64,000 nt of DNA from Thuidium tamariscinum (taxonomy: Eukaryota > Streptophyta > Bryopsida > Hypnales > Thuidiaceae): NCBI GenBank assembly GCA_947034885.2, contig OX344751.2, forward strand, positions 4,898,001 through 4,962,000, read 5' to 3'. Both the position numbers and the translations under genes were made by a program. How positions within the stretch are numbered: position 1 is the first letter of the stretch; every line of letters begins with the position of its first letter. This document shows positions 23,501 through 35,859 of the stretch, one piece after another. The notes below the pieces were generated by a model that searched no databases, was not told where the DNA came from, and saw only the letters and a list, made by a program, of their open reading frames with translations.

Positions 23501-26500
23501 TGCAGAAGGCCCAAGAAATCGAGATGCGCCATGCAGAAGAAGTGACGCAACTGCAGTTGGAGCTGGAGTCGCTCGAGGCAGTCCTTGACGAAGAACGGGC
23601 CCAGAAGAACGAGCTGGAGGAGAAGCTTGCCCAGGTTGGAATGTCGGGAGCGCCGCGAGCCAATAGCGGAGGAGAGGAGGACCCCACATCCCAAGAGCTG
23701 GAGATGGCGTCGGCCGTCCTTGACGAGGAGAGATCCGTCGGGCGGGAACTCGAGGCGAAGGTGTCGAGGCTGACGGAGCAGTTGCAAGAGGCTGAAGAGA
23801 TGATCTCGAATTTGAAGGCGGCCGGCGAGGTGAGAGAGACTACGTACTTCGATGCCGTGTCCAGGCTGCAGTTGTATTCTCCAGATCCGAAATCGGCACG
23901 TCTGAGCGAGCAGCTGGATCAAGACAAGGTTGTGATGGAAGCCTTGGAGAATCAGCACCTGTATTCGATCCGGGAGTTCGATGCATTGCAAGGCGAGCAC
24001 TCGAAGGCGTTGGAGAAGCTGAAGAGAAGGGAAGAGAGGGAGCGTATCTTGAGGAGAAAGATCGAGCGCCTCGAACGCGAATTAGTGAAGGAGCAGGAGG
24101 TCCGTGAGTTGGAACGCGAGTATGCTGATCTGGAGGATGGAGGCGCGGTGGACGAGGCGGAGAGGCTTGTTCTTGAGCAGAAGCTGGAGAATGCAAAGCG
24201 CGAGCTGGAGGTTACCCGCAGGGAGAATCTGAAGCTCAAGGAAGAAGAGTCTGAGAAAGAGCTGACGCGGTGTCAGGCGGAATCCGAGACTGTCCTAGCC
24301 ATCACCTCCATGCAGGCCGAGCTTGTGGACTTGAGAGCCGAAGCCGAAGTATCAGACAGAGAGCTTGCCGCTGCGAAGGGAGCTGTGTCCGAGCTTACAA
24401 GTGAGCTTGATAGCATGAGGATGATGCTCAGTGACGCGAGAGACGTAAACTTGCACGTGATCGAGAAGTACGAGTCCATGTTGGGAGTGAAGGACTCTGA
24501 GATCGAAGCTCTGCGGAGGGATCGGCAGAGTGCCACTGTGGAGCTGGTAGACTATCTCGCCGAGGGCGATCAAGCCCTCAACAAAGCCTGGTTGGAGATG
24601 GAGCAGATATCCTGCGGTTACATGCCCTCCTCTCTGAGGTCTAGCCGGGACACGATGCACCATTCCCGGACGAACGAGAAAAGGAAAGCTGTGGAACAAC
24701 TGAAACAGCAATTGCAGCATGCTCAGGAGCTGGCGAAGGACGCGGAGGGAAGGGTTAGAGTGCTGAGTGAGACGGCGTTTGCAATGTCTTCGGACCAAGC
24801 ACCAGAGACCCCGCTAGAAGTCCAGCGTCTGAGAACACAAGCTGCTGAGGCAATGGAGGTTCTTCAGGCCGAGATGGGCTCTTCAAGGCAGAAATTTATG
24901 GAGTTGGGGAGAAATGCCACGGTGATGTCGGCGGTGATGGTGTGGCTGTCGAAGTCAGTTGAAGAGAAGGAGCTAGCAGGAATCGCTGCCCGTGCGGAGG
25001 TGAGGGAAGCCGAACTTGTCATCGACGAGAAGGAGCGTCTGCTCTCAGAATTGCGCGACGCTCAAGTGTCTGACCGGTCTTTGCTGAGAGAGGCCGAAGA
25101 AGAATTGAGGCAACTCTCGGAGCATCTGGAGGCAACCGAGAGAATGGGCGGTGAAAAAGATGAAGCTGTAGCGGATCTGGGGAGTGAAGTGGCCCGACTT
25201 CAATCGGCACTGGAAGCTCTAGAAACTGAGAGGAAGCAGCTTGTTGAATCGAAGGAGAAGGTTGAGAGCGAGGCATCGGAAACCTGCTATGCCATGAATG
25301 ACTTGAAGGAGGAGCTTGCTATGAGTCGTTCTCTACTGAAGGAAGCTGAGGCCAAAGCTGGGGAAGCTGCTGCGGCCCATCAGAGCCTGACTATCGTGAA
25401 AGAAGAGTGGGAAGCAGAGAAGGCAGGTCTGGAAAGCGATTTGCGGCGCTTGGAAGAAGAAAAGTCCACCCTGGAAGCGGAGATGGAGGCATTGAGAGTG
25501 GAGCTGGAGCAGGTGCAGGCCCGGTCTGATCAGCTGAGCCATCTGGTAAGTGATTCTCCTTGGGATAATTGCGAGATTTTGCGTGGCTGGTGCAATTTGG
25601 GCCTAAGCTCAGTGTGTTTTTGCTTATGTTTCCAGGTCCTCGAAAAGGAGTCTGAGGTTGCGGCACTGGCGGAGGAGAGCAAGCGTCTGTCGTGCATGAG
25701 TGTTGCGAAGGAGGAGGAGCAGCTGGCCGCCCATGAGACGGCCCTTGAGGTGCTGAGGTCCGAACTGCGACAGAAGGAGGCCCTGTTGAAGCAGGCAGAA
25801 AGCGAACATCTTGAATCAGTGGGAGCTTCGGAGGCACGCGAGGGTGAGAGTGAGCGCGAAATCGCTGAGTTGAAAGAGCGGAGCGAGACTCTCTTTAGCA
25901 CGAGTGCGAAGAAGGAAGAAGAGCTGTCTGAGAGCAGGAGGGAATTGGAGATTCTGCGAACCGAATTGCAGAAGAAGCACGCGCTTCTTGAAGAATCAGA
26001 GACCAAGCTAATCCAGGCAAGGCGAGCTTCAGAGCAACTCGTGAAGGAGAAGGACGAGCAAATAGCGCTGCTGAAAGAGGAGAGCGAGCGAGTGTCCTGC
26101 ATGAGCGTTCAGAAAGAGGATGGTGAGTTAGCTGAGATGAGGAGAAAGCTGGAGTCGTTACAAGGTGAGATCCGGTCGAAGGAGAGGACCTTGGAAGAAG
26201 TGGAGAAGCAGCTCTCCGAGTCGGTCCAAGCTTCCAGAGCGCTTGGTGAGGAAAAGGACGAAGCAATCTGTGAGCTGCAAGCCGAGGTGAACAGGTTATC
26301 GTCCATGTATGCTGAAAACAAGGGGGAGCTGTCTCGACTTCGCGAAGAGTTGCATTCAATTCAAGCAGAATTGGAGAGCAGAGAAGTTCTTCTGCAAGAG
26401 TCCCAGACCCGCGCCATCCAGGCTGACGCGGCCCTGGAGAAACTCGCGAAGGAGAAAGAGGCTCTCCAATCGGAGTTGGAGAGCAGAGAGTCGCTCCTGG

Positions 26501-29500
26501 AGGATTTCCGGTCCCGCATGGGCGAGGCGGACGCGGCCTTGGTGTCCGTTTCTGGGGAGAAGGCTTTTCTTGAGTCACGGCTGGAGAGTGCCTCGATAGA
26601 CTCCAGTGTGTCCGCCTCAAGGCTTTGTGAAGCCGAGGAGGCCCAATCCGTTCTGCAGGAGAAGGTCGCTGTGATGGAGGCCCGGATCGTGGAATACGAG
26701 GATAGGGAGCAGTCTTTGATGATGGAGTTGGAAGAGCTGTCCACTGCCCGAAATATGAGTGAGGAAGACGTGATTCACTTGCAGAACGAAGTGTTGGAGC
26801 TGAGGAGAGAGCGAGACAGTCTGAACTTGGAGGTCTCAACGATGGATGCGCAATCAGCAATCAGCGATCGACTGCAATTTATCCAGTCGATGTGTACGGA
26901 CACTGACGACCGAATCGCGTCCATGCAGTCGGAAATAGAGGACTTGACGTCAGCGAAGGAAGCTTTGGTGACCGAAGTTCGTTCGATAGAAGCTGGGGCC
27001 GTCCAGCTATCGCTGGCGTTGACCGAGAGGGAAGAGAGTCTGGCATCTGCTCGTAGGGATCTGGAACGGGCGCAGATGGATCTGAGGGACGTGACGGAAC
27101 GCGACTCCGTACCACGCGAAGAATTGACGGCTGCCCAATCTACGCTTCAGGCTGCTGAGGAGAACATCGCCAGCATGAGCAGGAGGATCGATGAGCTGGA
27201 GAAGTCAAGAGCTGATAAGGAAGAAGAGCATGTCTTCCTTGAGGAGCGCTTGGAGAGAGCGAGAGTGAACCGGATGGAAGCCCAGGGGAAGCTGGATGCT
27301 CTGACTGTGGTGATGCACGAATTTTCAAGGTCGGAAGAGAGTTGGGGGCATGAAAGGGATACGATCGTATCGGAGATCGAAGCGATGAGATCCCAACTGA
27401 CAGAGAAGGGAGCGGAGGTGGCGGCACTGCAAGAAGAGAAAAAGTGTCTTGAGAGCCGGCTCGAGTGTGTAGCTTGCGAGAAGGATGCCGTATTGGCAAG
27501 CATTGCTTCGTTGGAGAGTCGCAGCGATAGATTCGAAGCGGGTGATAAATGTGCAGGCAAGGATGCTTCCTCCGCGAGTGACGAGGTGGAATTGGCCAAA
27601 GCTCGGGCCGCGTTAGCTGGTGCAGAGGAGAAGGTGAAGCTACTGGTAGACGCCAATGCAACAATGGCCGTGGAGTGGGAAGGGGAAAGGTCGAGGTTGA
27701 ATGCAGACAAAGAACTGCTGCAATTAGAGATTTCTCGACTGGAGAAACCTGTGGATAGCGTCTCGGACGAGAAGAGGTCTAGCTCAGAGGATGGTGAAAG
27801 TGGGAAGGACCATGTTCTTGATGAGCTGAAGCAGGTCGTGAAGAGCACCAGCGCGGAGTGCGAAAAGTTGCGTTGTAAACTTCGAGAGCGAGACAACACA
27901 ATTTTGTCCGTAAAGCTGCAATTGGAGGAAGCCATGGTGCACTACAAGGAAACGGAGATCGAAATGGAGAAAACGATCAGAGAAAAAGACGAAGCCATTT
28001 CACGAATCGCGGAACTTGAAGCCCAGTTGACGGATGCCGAAGAGGAGATCATGAGGCGGCGAGAGCAAGTGGAGACGTTCGAGCTCGAGCTGGAGAATGT
28101 CGTGGTGAGGTTGACGGACTCTGAAGCTCAATGGAGGTCACGGAGAGAGCAGCTAGAGAATGAGAGAGATGATGCCTTGGCGGCGGCCATCGAGTTAGAG
28201 TGCGAATTGAGGGAGCAGCGAAAGCGTGAAAGAGATGCTGCTCGGGCAGAGGCCGAGGAGTACGCTGCAGTGAGAAAGAGGATAGAGGAAACCCGAAATG
28301 CATCTGCAGAGGACAAAGATTGTGGACAGGAGAGTTGTAGAGAAGTGGAGGAGTCCGTGAGCCTGTCTCTGGAAAGCATAGCCGCTTTTGCTTCGGCGCA
28401 GGAGGAAGTTGATATGACGAAGAGCCACTGTGAGAAAGAGATGGAGACTTTGGTCGTGGACATGAAATCCCTGAGAGCGGATATAAGCGGTAGCTTCTTT
28501 GAGTTTCCTGTAGTTGAAATTCAAGAAGACGTGAAGTCTATCATGGAAGCGCACAGAACTGAAATCTCTAGCTTCGCTCTGAAGGTGGAAGCATTGGAAA
28601 GCGTTGTAGCGGAGAGCACGAGTAAAATTTCCACGCTAGAGGCCGCGCTAGAGAATGCACAGGAAGCTCGGCGTAAGTTTATAGAAGAGGGGCAGTGTGT
28701 TGATTCGGTACCCTCTGAGCAGGCAGCTGATCTAGCATCTGCTTGTGCAGATCTTGAAAACACTAGGGTGGAGCTTGAGATGTCTGAAGCTGCCGTGTCT
28801 CAACTCCTGGCCGCGGTGAGTGAGAGAGATGCTACTTTGTCCGTTTTAGAGTCAGCAATGAAAGAAACGCAAGAGCGTTTGGCAGAGATTGAGGCGGAAC
28901 GCGAGGCCAATCGACAGGAGGCCGATGCCGCGAAGCTGGCACTGGTCGACGTGGATCAGTTGCGCAGTCAGGTACTCGGTCTTCAAAGTCAGGTGGCACA
29001 GAAAGAGGAACTCATCAAAGGCTTTGAATACGACATCAATCTCCTGGAAGAGACGGGAACCGTGGAGGCTGAGAGCGCGGCAAGGAGCATCGGTCAGCTT
29101 CAGAAGGAATTAGAGGAGAAGAGTGAGGAGTTGAGAAGGTTGAAAGAGCGGACTGCCACTCTTGAGTCGGACCTGCGCGAAAAGCTTGAAGCCGGCATTG
29201 CCAGTGACGCTGCGAGCGCGACAGAAGCAGCGGTGGAGAACGCAAATTTGCGTGCGAAAGTGGCAGGGCTGGAGGCTCGTTTGGCGTCGCTGGACGCCCT
29301 GGCCAAGGAACAAGAATGTGTTGTGATGTCCCTGAAGTCGGAGCTGGAAGCAGCTCGATCAGAAGGCGAGGCGGATGCTGCCAAAGCCCGGCAGGTAACT
29401 ACCGTGGTTCGCATGTGCGCTCTCTCCCTTTTCCCAGCCCTTACACTTCTCTGATCTGATGAAATGTAATCAGGTACGCTTTAAGCGCATCGTTGTTATC

Positions 29501-32500
29501 TTGGAGAGTGCTTTGCAAGTGGTCCATGTCCAAGGGGCTAGGATCTGACGGTGACTTGACCGTGGAGTGCAGTCTGCAGCGGTGTTCAAGACCTATGCTG
29601 AAAGCAGGGCGGAGGAGATGATGGCCAACGAGCAACGATTGAAGACGAGAGTTTCCGTCCTTGAGGATCAAGTGAGCCGTTCGTCTTTTCTGGAAGCTTC
29701 CATTCCTTTTTCGTCAAGTATCCTATCATCTTAGAGGGCCAGAATCTAACATGAAGTTTTTTGACAGGTGACTGGGCTTGAGAAGCAAGTGGAGGAGCAA
29801 TGTGAATTGCGAGAGCAAGTCGAGAAGGACCTGAGAAAATCGAGGCAGCTCGGGTCGACGCTTTCGGCATTGGAGTCCAGAGAAGCACAACCTGCGAAGC
29901 AGGCTTTCGAAAGGTATGGGTCTGCTCGTGTGCCTGCACCAGTATTGTTGACTGGGTTGGGCGTTTGTTTGGGGCCGGAACTGAAGTCGTGAAGGTCGAC
30001 TGATCTCTGTATTTGAATCGTATAGGAAGCTGAGAGTCGTGGAAGCGGAGCTGTCAATGGCGCATCAAAGACTAGAGAATCTGCAATCTCAATGTGACGA
30101 GAAGGATAAACAGGTAAGAGCACTGGCGAAGTGCCGCGATTTTGTAGCAGCAGTTTTACTGCAGACGTCATAGGAGCCGTCTCGGTATTTGGGCATTGTC
30201 CACTGGAGACCGTCACATGTGCTCCCGCCTCCGTTGTCTGTGCTGACGATGCGAGAATGGTGTTAACCATTTTGCAGATCAAGACTCTGAACGGCCACAT
30301 CAGCCAAGTGACACTAGCAGCTGGACGGCAGACGACCGAAAGTCAGCAGAAGGTGCCGTCAATCGTCTTTCATTAGCTAGATATGACCCGTGAGAGGGCG
30401 TCAAACGTGTCGGAGTACCTCGTTAGCATTGGTTTCCTTGAGAGTTTGGGAGGATGACAGTTCTGTTGTTATATTTTGGGTGTGAAACAGGCTTGGTGTA
30501 TCTCACGATTGACACTGTCCACACAGGTGAAGGGGCTGGAGGCATTGATGGAGAACGGTGTTGTCAAGTCTCTAGCCAGAACGTCTAGTATGGGACCATG
30601 CATGGACTTGCGAAACGCAGACGCCGCCGCTAGGCGCCGAATCGAGGAGCTTGAAGCTCTTGCCGCAGGGCGCCTGAAGGAAGTGAGTGGCAGCCCTTGT
30701 GAGCCGTGCGTTGACTGCTCATGATTTCCGATTCGTTTGGTAGAGTGGGTTTAGTTCCGGGAACTCACACGGAACTTGGTGCGTGGTTGGATGCAGGTGT
30801 ACGGTTTGAATGCGAAAGTTGCCGAGCTTGAGAGTGATTTGCACGACGTGGTTCGTGGATTGGTCCGCTGCAATCTGGATGTTCAGAGCATGAAGGTGAA
30901 TATCTTGACAGTCTCTGTAACTTCTGCCGTGGGTGACGACGTATGTTGAGTTGACTGCAGGTGGGAATCTTCTAACGTTTGTGTGTCGGATGTGAGCAGT
31001 TGAACCATCCACAAGTGAAGGAGATTGTAGCCACTGTTCGGCGACAAAGCATCGAGAACCAGAGACCGGTTAGTTACTGTCAAGTTTGTACGTTTTAGCT
31101 CATGCTCGGTGACTTGTTCGTCCAGGGGGGACGTTTTGCTTCTTTGTCTTACCTGCACAGCACGGCACTTGACAGGATACCGTCCAAGATGCTGAATTGG
31201 AAAGATTGCGGAAGAAGCTGAACGAGTTTATCGAAGAGAGAGACAGGTACGATCATGCGATTGTCGGTTGTTTTACACTAGCTGCCGTGTGGATCTGGTT
31301 GGAGGAGGTAGCTCAACCCAACAGATGGGTCTGAGCCCCAGTTATTTGCTAATCTGATTGACGTCTTCGCTTACTCGACAGCTGGCTGGAGGAAATCACA
31401 AGACAGCAGGCCGAGATTGTAGCTTCTCGTGCCTCCGCGGAGAAGATGCGTTTCCGCGACGACACCTTGACCGCGGAGAATGAGAAACTCAAGGTATTCA
31501 CGTTTTCATGTGGATTTGTGTGCGCCGTAGATTTGCATCGGGACACAGTGTTGCCGTTTTGGTCGTTGATGGCCGCCAGCATTTCACTGAATTCTTTCTC
31601 GATGGTGCAGGCTCAGAGTGCAGGGCTTCAGAAACGGTTGGGAGAGTTGGAGCAAGAAATCAAGAAGCTTTCTGGGCAGCAGAACCTTCAGCAACGGATT
31701 CATCACCACGCTAAGATCAAGGTATTGCGCACTATCGGGCTGCAGAGTTTGTGTTGCCGGGTTTTGCGTTTTTAAGTTGTGCGACTCGACTTGATCAGCA
31801 TTCCGTTTACTGACGGTCGTTCTGTTTGCAGGACGAAAACAATTCGCTGAGGCTACAGGTGGAGGACCTTAGCACGAAGATGAGACGTGCGGAAATGATG
31901 TTTGGCAGAGTTAAAGCCGAGCTTGAGCGTTACCGGATAGCGGCAGGCAAAACTCCGTTCCCTAACATCGACGAAGAGCAGCGACTCCGAAGCAAATTGC
32001 AGGTACTGCGGTGTCGGAGAGAGGCAGAGTTAATTGTGTAGTCTGACCGAGTGACGCGCGAGGCCGAGGAATCACACTCAGTGAGCGAAAAAGATCAACT
32101 TAGTGGTTTCTGGAAGACGGAGGACTGACGATTAATGCTCAACTGTGTGAAACAGGAAGCTGAGGAAAGTAATATCCAGCTCGCCCAGCAATTTATCACT
32201 CTGAGTAATGCGATTCAACAGGTACCGGTTCGCATCTCGTCGAATTTTGTGGTTGGACATGGCGGTCGTTTACATCTGTTGGTACTAATTGGGTGCCCTT
32301 TATGTGAACAGGCAGCAGGCAGTGCGAACTCCGTGAGGCAAGTTGATGAGTCTGCTGCAATGGATGCAGTCCGGCAGTTGGAGTCACGGCTACGAACTGC
32401 AGAAGACGAAGTGTCTGAATTTAGATTGAAGGTATTCTATTTGTCGAATTTTTCTTGTCGTGGCTGTTTCCTGGCATCTGGTGTCCTAACGGTCGCGTTT

Positions 32501-32665
32501 GTTGGTCGTCGTCAAACTCACAAAGTGTTAACGTGGTTAACGCAGACGAGAATATCTGGGGAAAAGAGGCGTCTGAGTGAATTGCGAACGTTCCATACTC
32601 CGGTGAAATCGAATCCAGCGGCAGCCTCTCAGCAATTTCTGAGCAGCCCTGCCATATATCGGTGA
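17552..32665 (+). CDS. KIN12 (POK-type): Kinesin-12, POK type (phragmoplast-orienting kinesin), copy 1; 37 exons, ~3,504 aa
   Basis: Exons: 17552-18334, 18679-18834, 18976-19059, 19183-19302, 19469-19582, 19678-19770, 19867-20027, 20136-20210, 20317-20404, 20576-20634, 20769-20832, 20945-21010, 21125-21265, 21389-21493, 21578-21813, 21944-22079, 22180-22242, 22349-22428, 22549-22702, 22810-22911, 23053-23133, 23254-25545, 25636-29394, 29573-29671, 29768-29913, 30026-30113, 30278-30352, 30527-30682, 30797-30895, 31000-31068, 31176-31246, 31382-31493, 31611-31721, 31832-32002, 32156-32221, 32312-32431, 32546-32665. Residues 1-255 are basic and low in complexity (TPKGK twice, RTLK-GA twice). The motor spans about 258-600: P-loop [10 protein letters not shown] at 340-349, switch I SSRSH at 466-470, switch II DLAGSE at 498-503, neck INEDASGD. 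A coiled coil follows to the C-terminus, where [16 protein letters not shown] and RLSELR are family hallmarks. POK kinesins act in division-plane selection and phragmoplast guidance. No lesion is seen. The start is the first in-frame ATG after a TGA at 17489; ATG 17624 (AAAACATGG context) is an alternative. Exons come from splice sites and conservation, not transcripts. Confidence 0.92.
25546..25635 (+). other. 90-nt in-frame, stop-free intron (exitron candidate), copy 1
   Basis: GTAAGT opens and TTTCCAG closes this segment between the two giant coiled-coil exons. It is exactly 30 codons long, has no stop, and keeps the frame, so the reading frame runs uninterrupted from 23230 to 29454. The 30 residues it would encode include W and C-rich text (RGWCNLG, CFCLCF) unlike the charged coiled coil either side, so splicing is the likelier default. 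It is mirrored at 48487-48576. Confidence 0.7.
25708..26460 (+). repeat. Four tandem ~67-residue coiled-coil units in kinesin copy 1
   Basis: Units at 25708-25908, 25909-26109, 26110-26313 and 26314 to about 26460 encode 67, 67, 68 and about 49 or more residues. Each opens with a KEEE/KKEEEL/QKEDGEL/NKGEL-type start, then a LE-LRSEL or similar heptad block, a KEALLKQAE / KHALLEESE / ERTLEEVE / EVLLQESQ block, and in the first three an E-KDE or ER-I-EL block ending in SCMSV/FSTSA/SSMYA. They lie at about residues 1776-2027 and suggest growth of the rod by internal duplication. Confidence 0.7.
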
Positions 32666-34766
32666 TAGTTTCAGCAGGAAGTGATACATACGGTATAGTG
32701 GGAAGTGATCTCTGGTGTTGAGATGCTCGCACTGGTCGGGAGGTTTCTGTACAGGATTATGTGTACATTATGCAATTTGATTCATTCCTGTGGTTGCTGC
32801 CTTGGGAGGCCACGCACAGCAATTTGTCTCTATAAAATTCTATCTCTGAATTGTTACATACGACAATCATCCTCGGTTCGCTCTGGACGTTTGCCTCCAA
32901 TCCAAACGTTGTCGTTTACGACTTGTGATGTATGTGCTAGATGGAAGATGTGTAACGGGAAATTTCATTCGAGTAGTTCAGTGACGGGGAGTCTCCCCAC
33001 GACACCTGTGATTGCATAGATTGCACAAATATGTTTGAATGTAGAAAAAAAAAGATTCTTTCCATGATCTTGCTCAAGATGGCCAATAGACTTTTAACCC
33101 TTAAAAGGACGGACCTATAACCACCGATTTCAAGCCTGGTTGTTCGTCACTCAGTTTGTTGCTGTTCTAGAATTAGATATCTATGAAAAAATTTTAATTT
33201 ATTTTTCATAGATGGAATTACATATCTTCTCTACTTCACAAAAAATTTAGAATTTTTTTGAAGAGAATTGATTTTTCTGAGAATTTTTGAATAGACAGTG
33301 AAGAAAAAATCATATCAAATAGAAAATTATCTCAAAAAATTTGAAATTTTCACCATGTGTACGTGACAGTGACAAACATCATTGTGTAATCTCAATTTCC
33401 GTGTACCTCTACTAGCATAATGCAGTAGACATTGAAAATACATCCAAAGTTCAAATTGCAATAAAGTATTAAATGTACCGAATTTTTACAAAATTTCAAT
33501 TGGAGTAGAAACTAGAGTAGAAGACCTTTAATTCATTAGGTGGGCTCAGACTCAAAAAATATCATTTTCCTAGAGAAACTTCACATTTATTCAATTTCTC
33601 AAAATACACTAAAATAGCAAATTTTGCCATCCATTTTCTTCATTTACTTCTCAACTACATGAAAACAAACATTAGTTAAACTAAAACTTAGTTGGATACT
33701 CTTTTTAACTCAACATGACATGTCATTAAAGAAAAAGTGGTTGAAAAAACTACTATGACCGTCTTCTTTTGGCCCTGGACTGTCATCTAAACGCCAAAAA
33801 ATGGTGTTGGTGGTAGTCCAAGGTTAACTTTTCTTCAAGTGAAATTTTTTCTTTTTACATAATTATTTTTTTTTTACATTTACATCTTGTATTACATAAG
33901 TTATGTAATTGCCAAATTTCAAAATTATAAGAAGAGTTTAGTCCATGCTCATCAAAGTTGCTTAGACTACCCAAAATGTCCAAGGGAGCTTAATTTTTAA
34001 TCTTGTCACTCAATCATAGAAAGAATTGTATTCATACCAAAGGGGTACATATTCATGCCTTGTATCAAATTTGAAGAATATTTGTTAAATAATGACTTTG
34101 TATGCACCTACCCGAAATTACTTGTGTGCATTCAACGGTCATTTGGTCTTTTAGGAATCAATCATCATCATTGGCCCTACCCTAACCGCATATGCAACCC
34201 TTTTTAGAACCTTGTTTGTGTAAGTAAGATGAACTACTTGTGAGTGTTAAAGTTTAAGGTTGGGTTTGCAAACAGTATTGTGAGTCACTATATTCTTATT
34301 GGAAAGTGGATAGTATGGCCCAACTAAACTTTTGAGTTCATAAGTTTATTCTTGTTGACAAAGAGGATATAGAAGAGAAAGTAGAACATGACTTTTCAAC
34401 ATTCAATGCTAACTTGGAGTTGGAGCTATTTATAAAGAAGGAAGTTTTTAAACAACCAATGGGAAGGCCTAGGGTGCATATTGAAGCTATACTTTTAGCC
34501 ACTAAACAAGGTAGAGAAGCTTTCATTTGGATATCCTCTAAATCAGAAGTGCCATTGAAGTATAAAGAAATTTGAGTTTGCTTTCAACCAATTGTATGCA
34601 TTCTTATCCTTGAATGTTGGTCCTTGCATATCGCAAAACAACAAGGGTTATGACAATATAATGAAGAGAGGAACGGAGTGCAATAAGTAGAGGAAGTAGA
34701 AGGCCTTCTATTAAATTTAGCAATTGCAAATTAAATTCTCTAGTTCCTTTGGAGACAATCAGAATC
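32666..34766. other. 3' flank of kinesin copy 1: probable 3' UTR, then AT-rich DNA
   Basis: From the stop to about 33035 the base composition stays like the gene and probably holds the 3' UTR; I see no unambiguous poly(A) signal. From about 33040 the sequence turns AT-rich. Short frames (for example 34338-34526 on -) resemble nothing known. A small hairpin, TATGAAAAA with TTTTTCATA, lies at 33182-33210. Confidence 0.5.
33093..34160. mobile_element. Possible diverged relative of the ~950 bp TIR family (left arm)
   Basis: The left edge TTTTAACCCTTAAAAGG resembles the TTTAACCCCTAAAGG terminus, and the right edge (ACCTACCCG near 34110, then CATTTGGTCTTTTAGG) resembles the end of the copy at 9669-10600 (ACCTGCCC, then ACTTTGGTCCTTTAGG). 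The interior is not obviously similar, so this is tentative. Being inside the arm, it is repeated at 39962-41029. Confidence 0.35.
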
Positions 34767-35859
34767 TCTTTTTGCATAGGCTCGGCAACAAATACACAAC
34801 AATTAAAGCACTCAAGGCACCACAAGGGGCAAGTTCAGGATTGGATTCACAATGGGGTGAAACCAACTGCCAAATTAGGTTGTTAGAGTCATTTACACTT
34901 GAAGATACAATGCCTACTTCATCCATGATCTTACCACAACCAAATTCAAGCAGTTGGCGGGATGCCCAAGTTCTACATGGTAATGGATAAGGTATTAAGG
35001 TACAAATCATGTAACTGATGCCACAATTGCTGTGTGTCAAGTTCCACTATTCACAGCATCTATGATTTCCCAAGTACACTTTAGTACTTCTACAATGTTT
35101 CAATTGGCGGCTACTATGTTGAGGAGTCTCAACCGCAGTAAATTTCATGGAGGCAGAGCTTGAGCCACTGTGAGCGCTCCTAACTCCACCCTTGAGCTAA
35201 GAGTTTTTCACACGGGTCCTGTATCTAATTGAGTTTTCTTTCTAATTAGGTGTTAAAAGAAAGCCTTCAAAGGAATGAACTCTTTTAGTCACGTCTTTTA
35301 ATTGTTTTTAATCTAGTTTGTGGTTATAATCTTATCTAGTCTATTATGGAAGTCAACCAAGCAATTCTACTTTACTCTATTCTATCAATTAATTTTGCCT
35401 AAATCTAATTCCAAGTATTTGGTAAAAAGAAACTTAATAGTAAAACAATGAGAATGAAAATCAAATGTGAGCGATTTATCTCTTCTGCGTAAATCTCCAT
35501 GGTTCCGTCGTCAAACATCATCATGTGCAAATATTCTCCTATAGCCTCGCCATCGAAATCATCCCGGCTCTCCATCTAATCCATAATAATTCTCACGTTG
35601 TTGGTCAATTAATTTTGTCCTGTTTTAAAAGAAATTAAAGGTTATGTAGCGTGAATTTAATTGCGTAATTCTTTTAATTCCTACATCCCCGGTAATTAGA
35701 AAATACGGCAATTAAATTAGTCTACCTAGTTGATAAAGTCCTAGTCTAAATCAATGGAAATCTAATGGTTCACTTATTTGTTGTTGTTAGTTTTATTTTA
35801 ATTCTAGATTGATATTATAAAATTCCAACAAATTCTAATTGAATTAAATTAATTTGGAT

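Larger units (their letters stand above)
16898..34766. repeat. Left arm of a ~17.87 kb inverted duplication
   Basis: This arm is the reverse complement of 39356-57222. Paired coordinates sum to 74122 for every landmark checked (for example 23230 with 50892, 29454 with 44668, 34338 with 39784), so there is no net indel over the arm except a 2 bp offset near 16909. The inner limit is sharp: AGAATC at 34761-34766 still pairs, the next bases do not. The outer limit is at CTCAAACCCAC, 16898-16908. Differences are seen only near 16909-16990, at 17125 and at 17159. The arm contains one full kinesin-12 gene and its flanks. Confidence 0.95.

Noticed and set aside
23230..29454. A single 2,074-codon open frame read as one uninterrupted gene
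   Set aside because: It fuses two exons through a 90-nt stop-free intron with good splice sites, its first residues (23230-23253) are intron sequence before an acceptor, and its last residues run past the donor at 29395. It is the rod section of the kinesin.
34338..34526. A 62-codon frame repeated in both arms (also 39596-39784)
   Set aside because: It is repeated only because the whole arm is duplicated; it is short, AT-rich and unlike any known protein.
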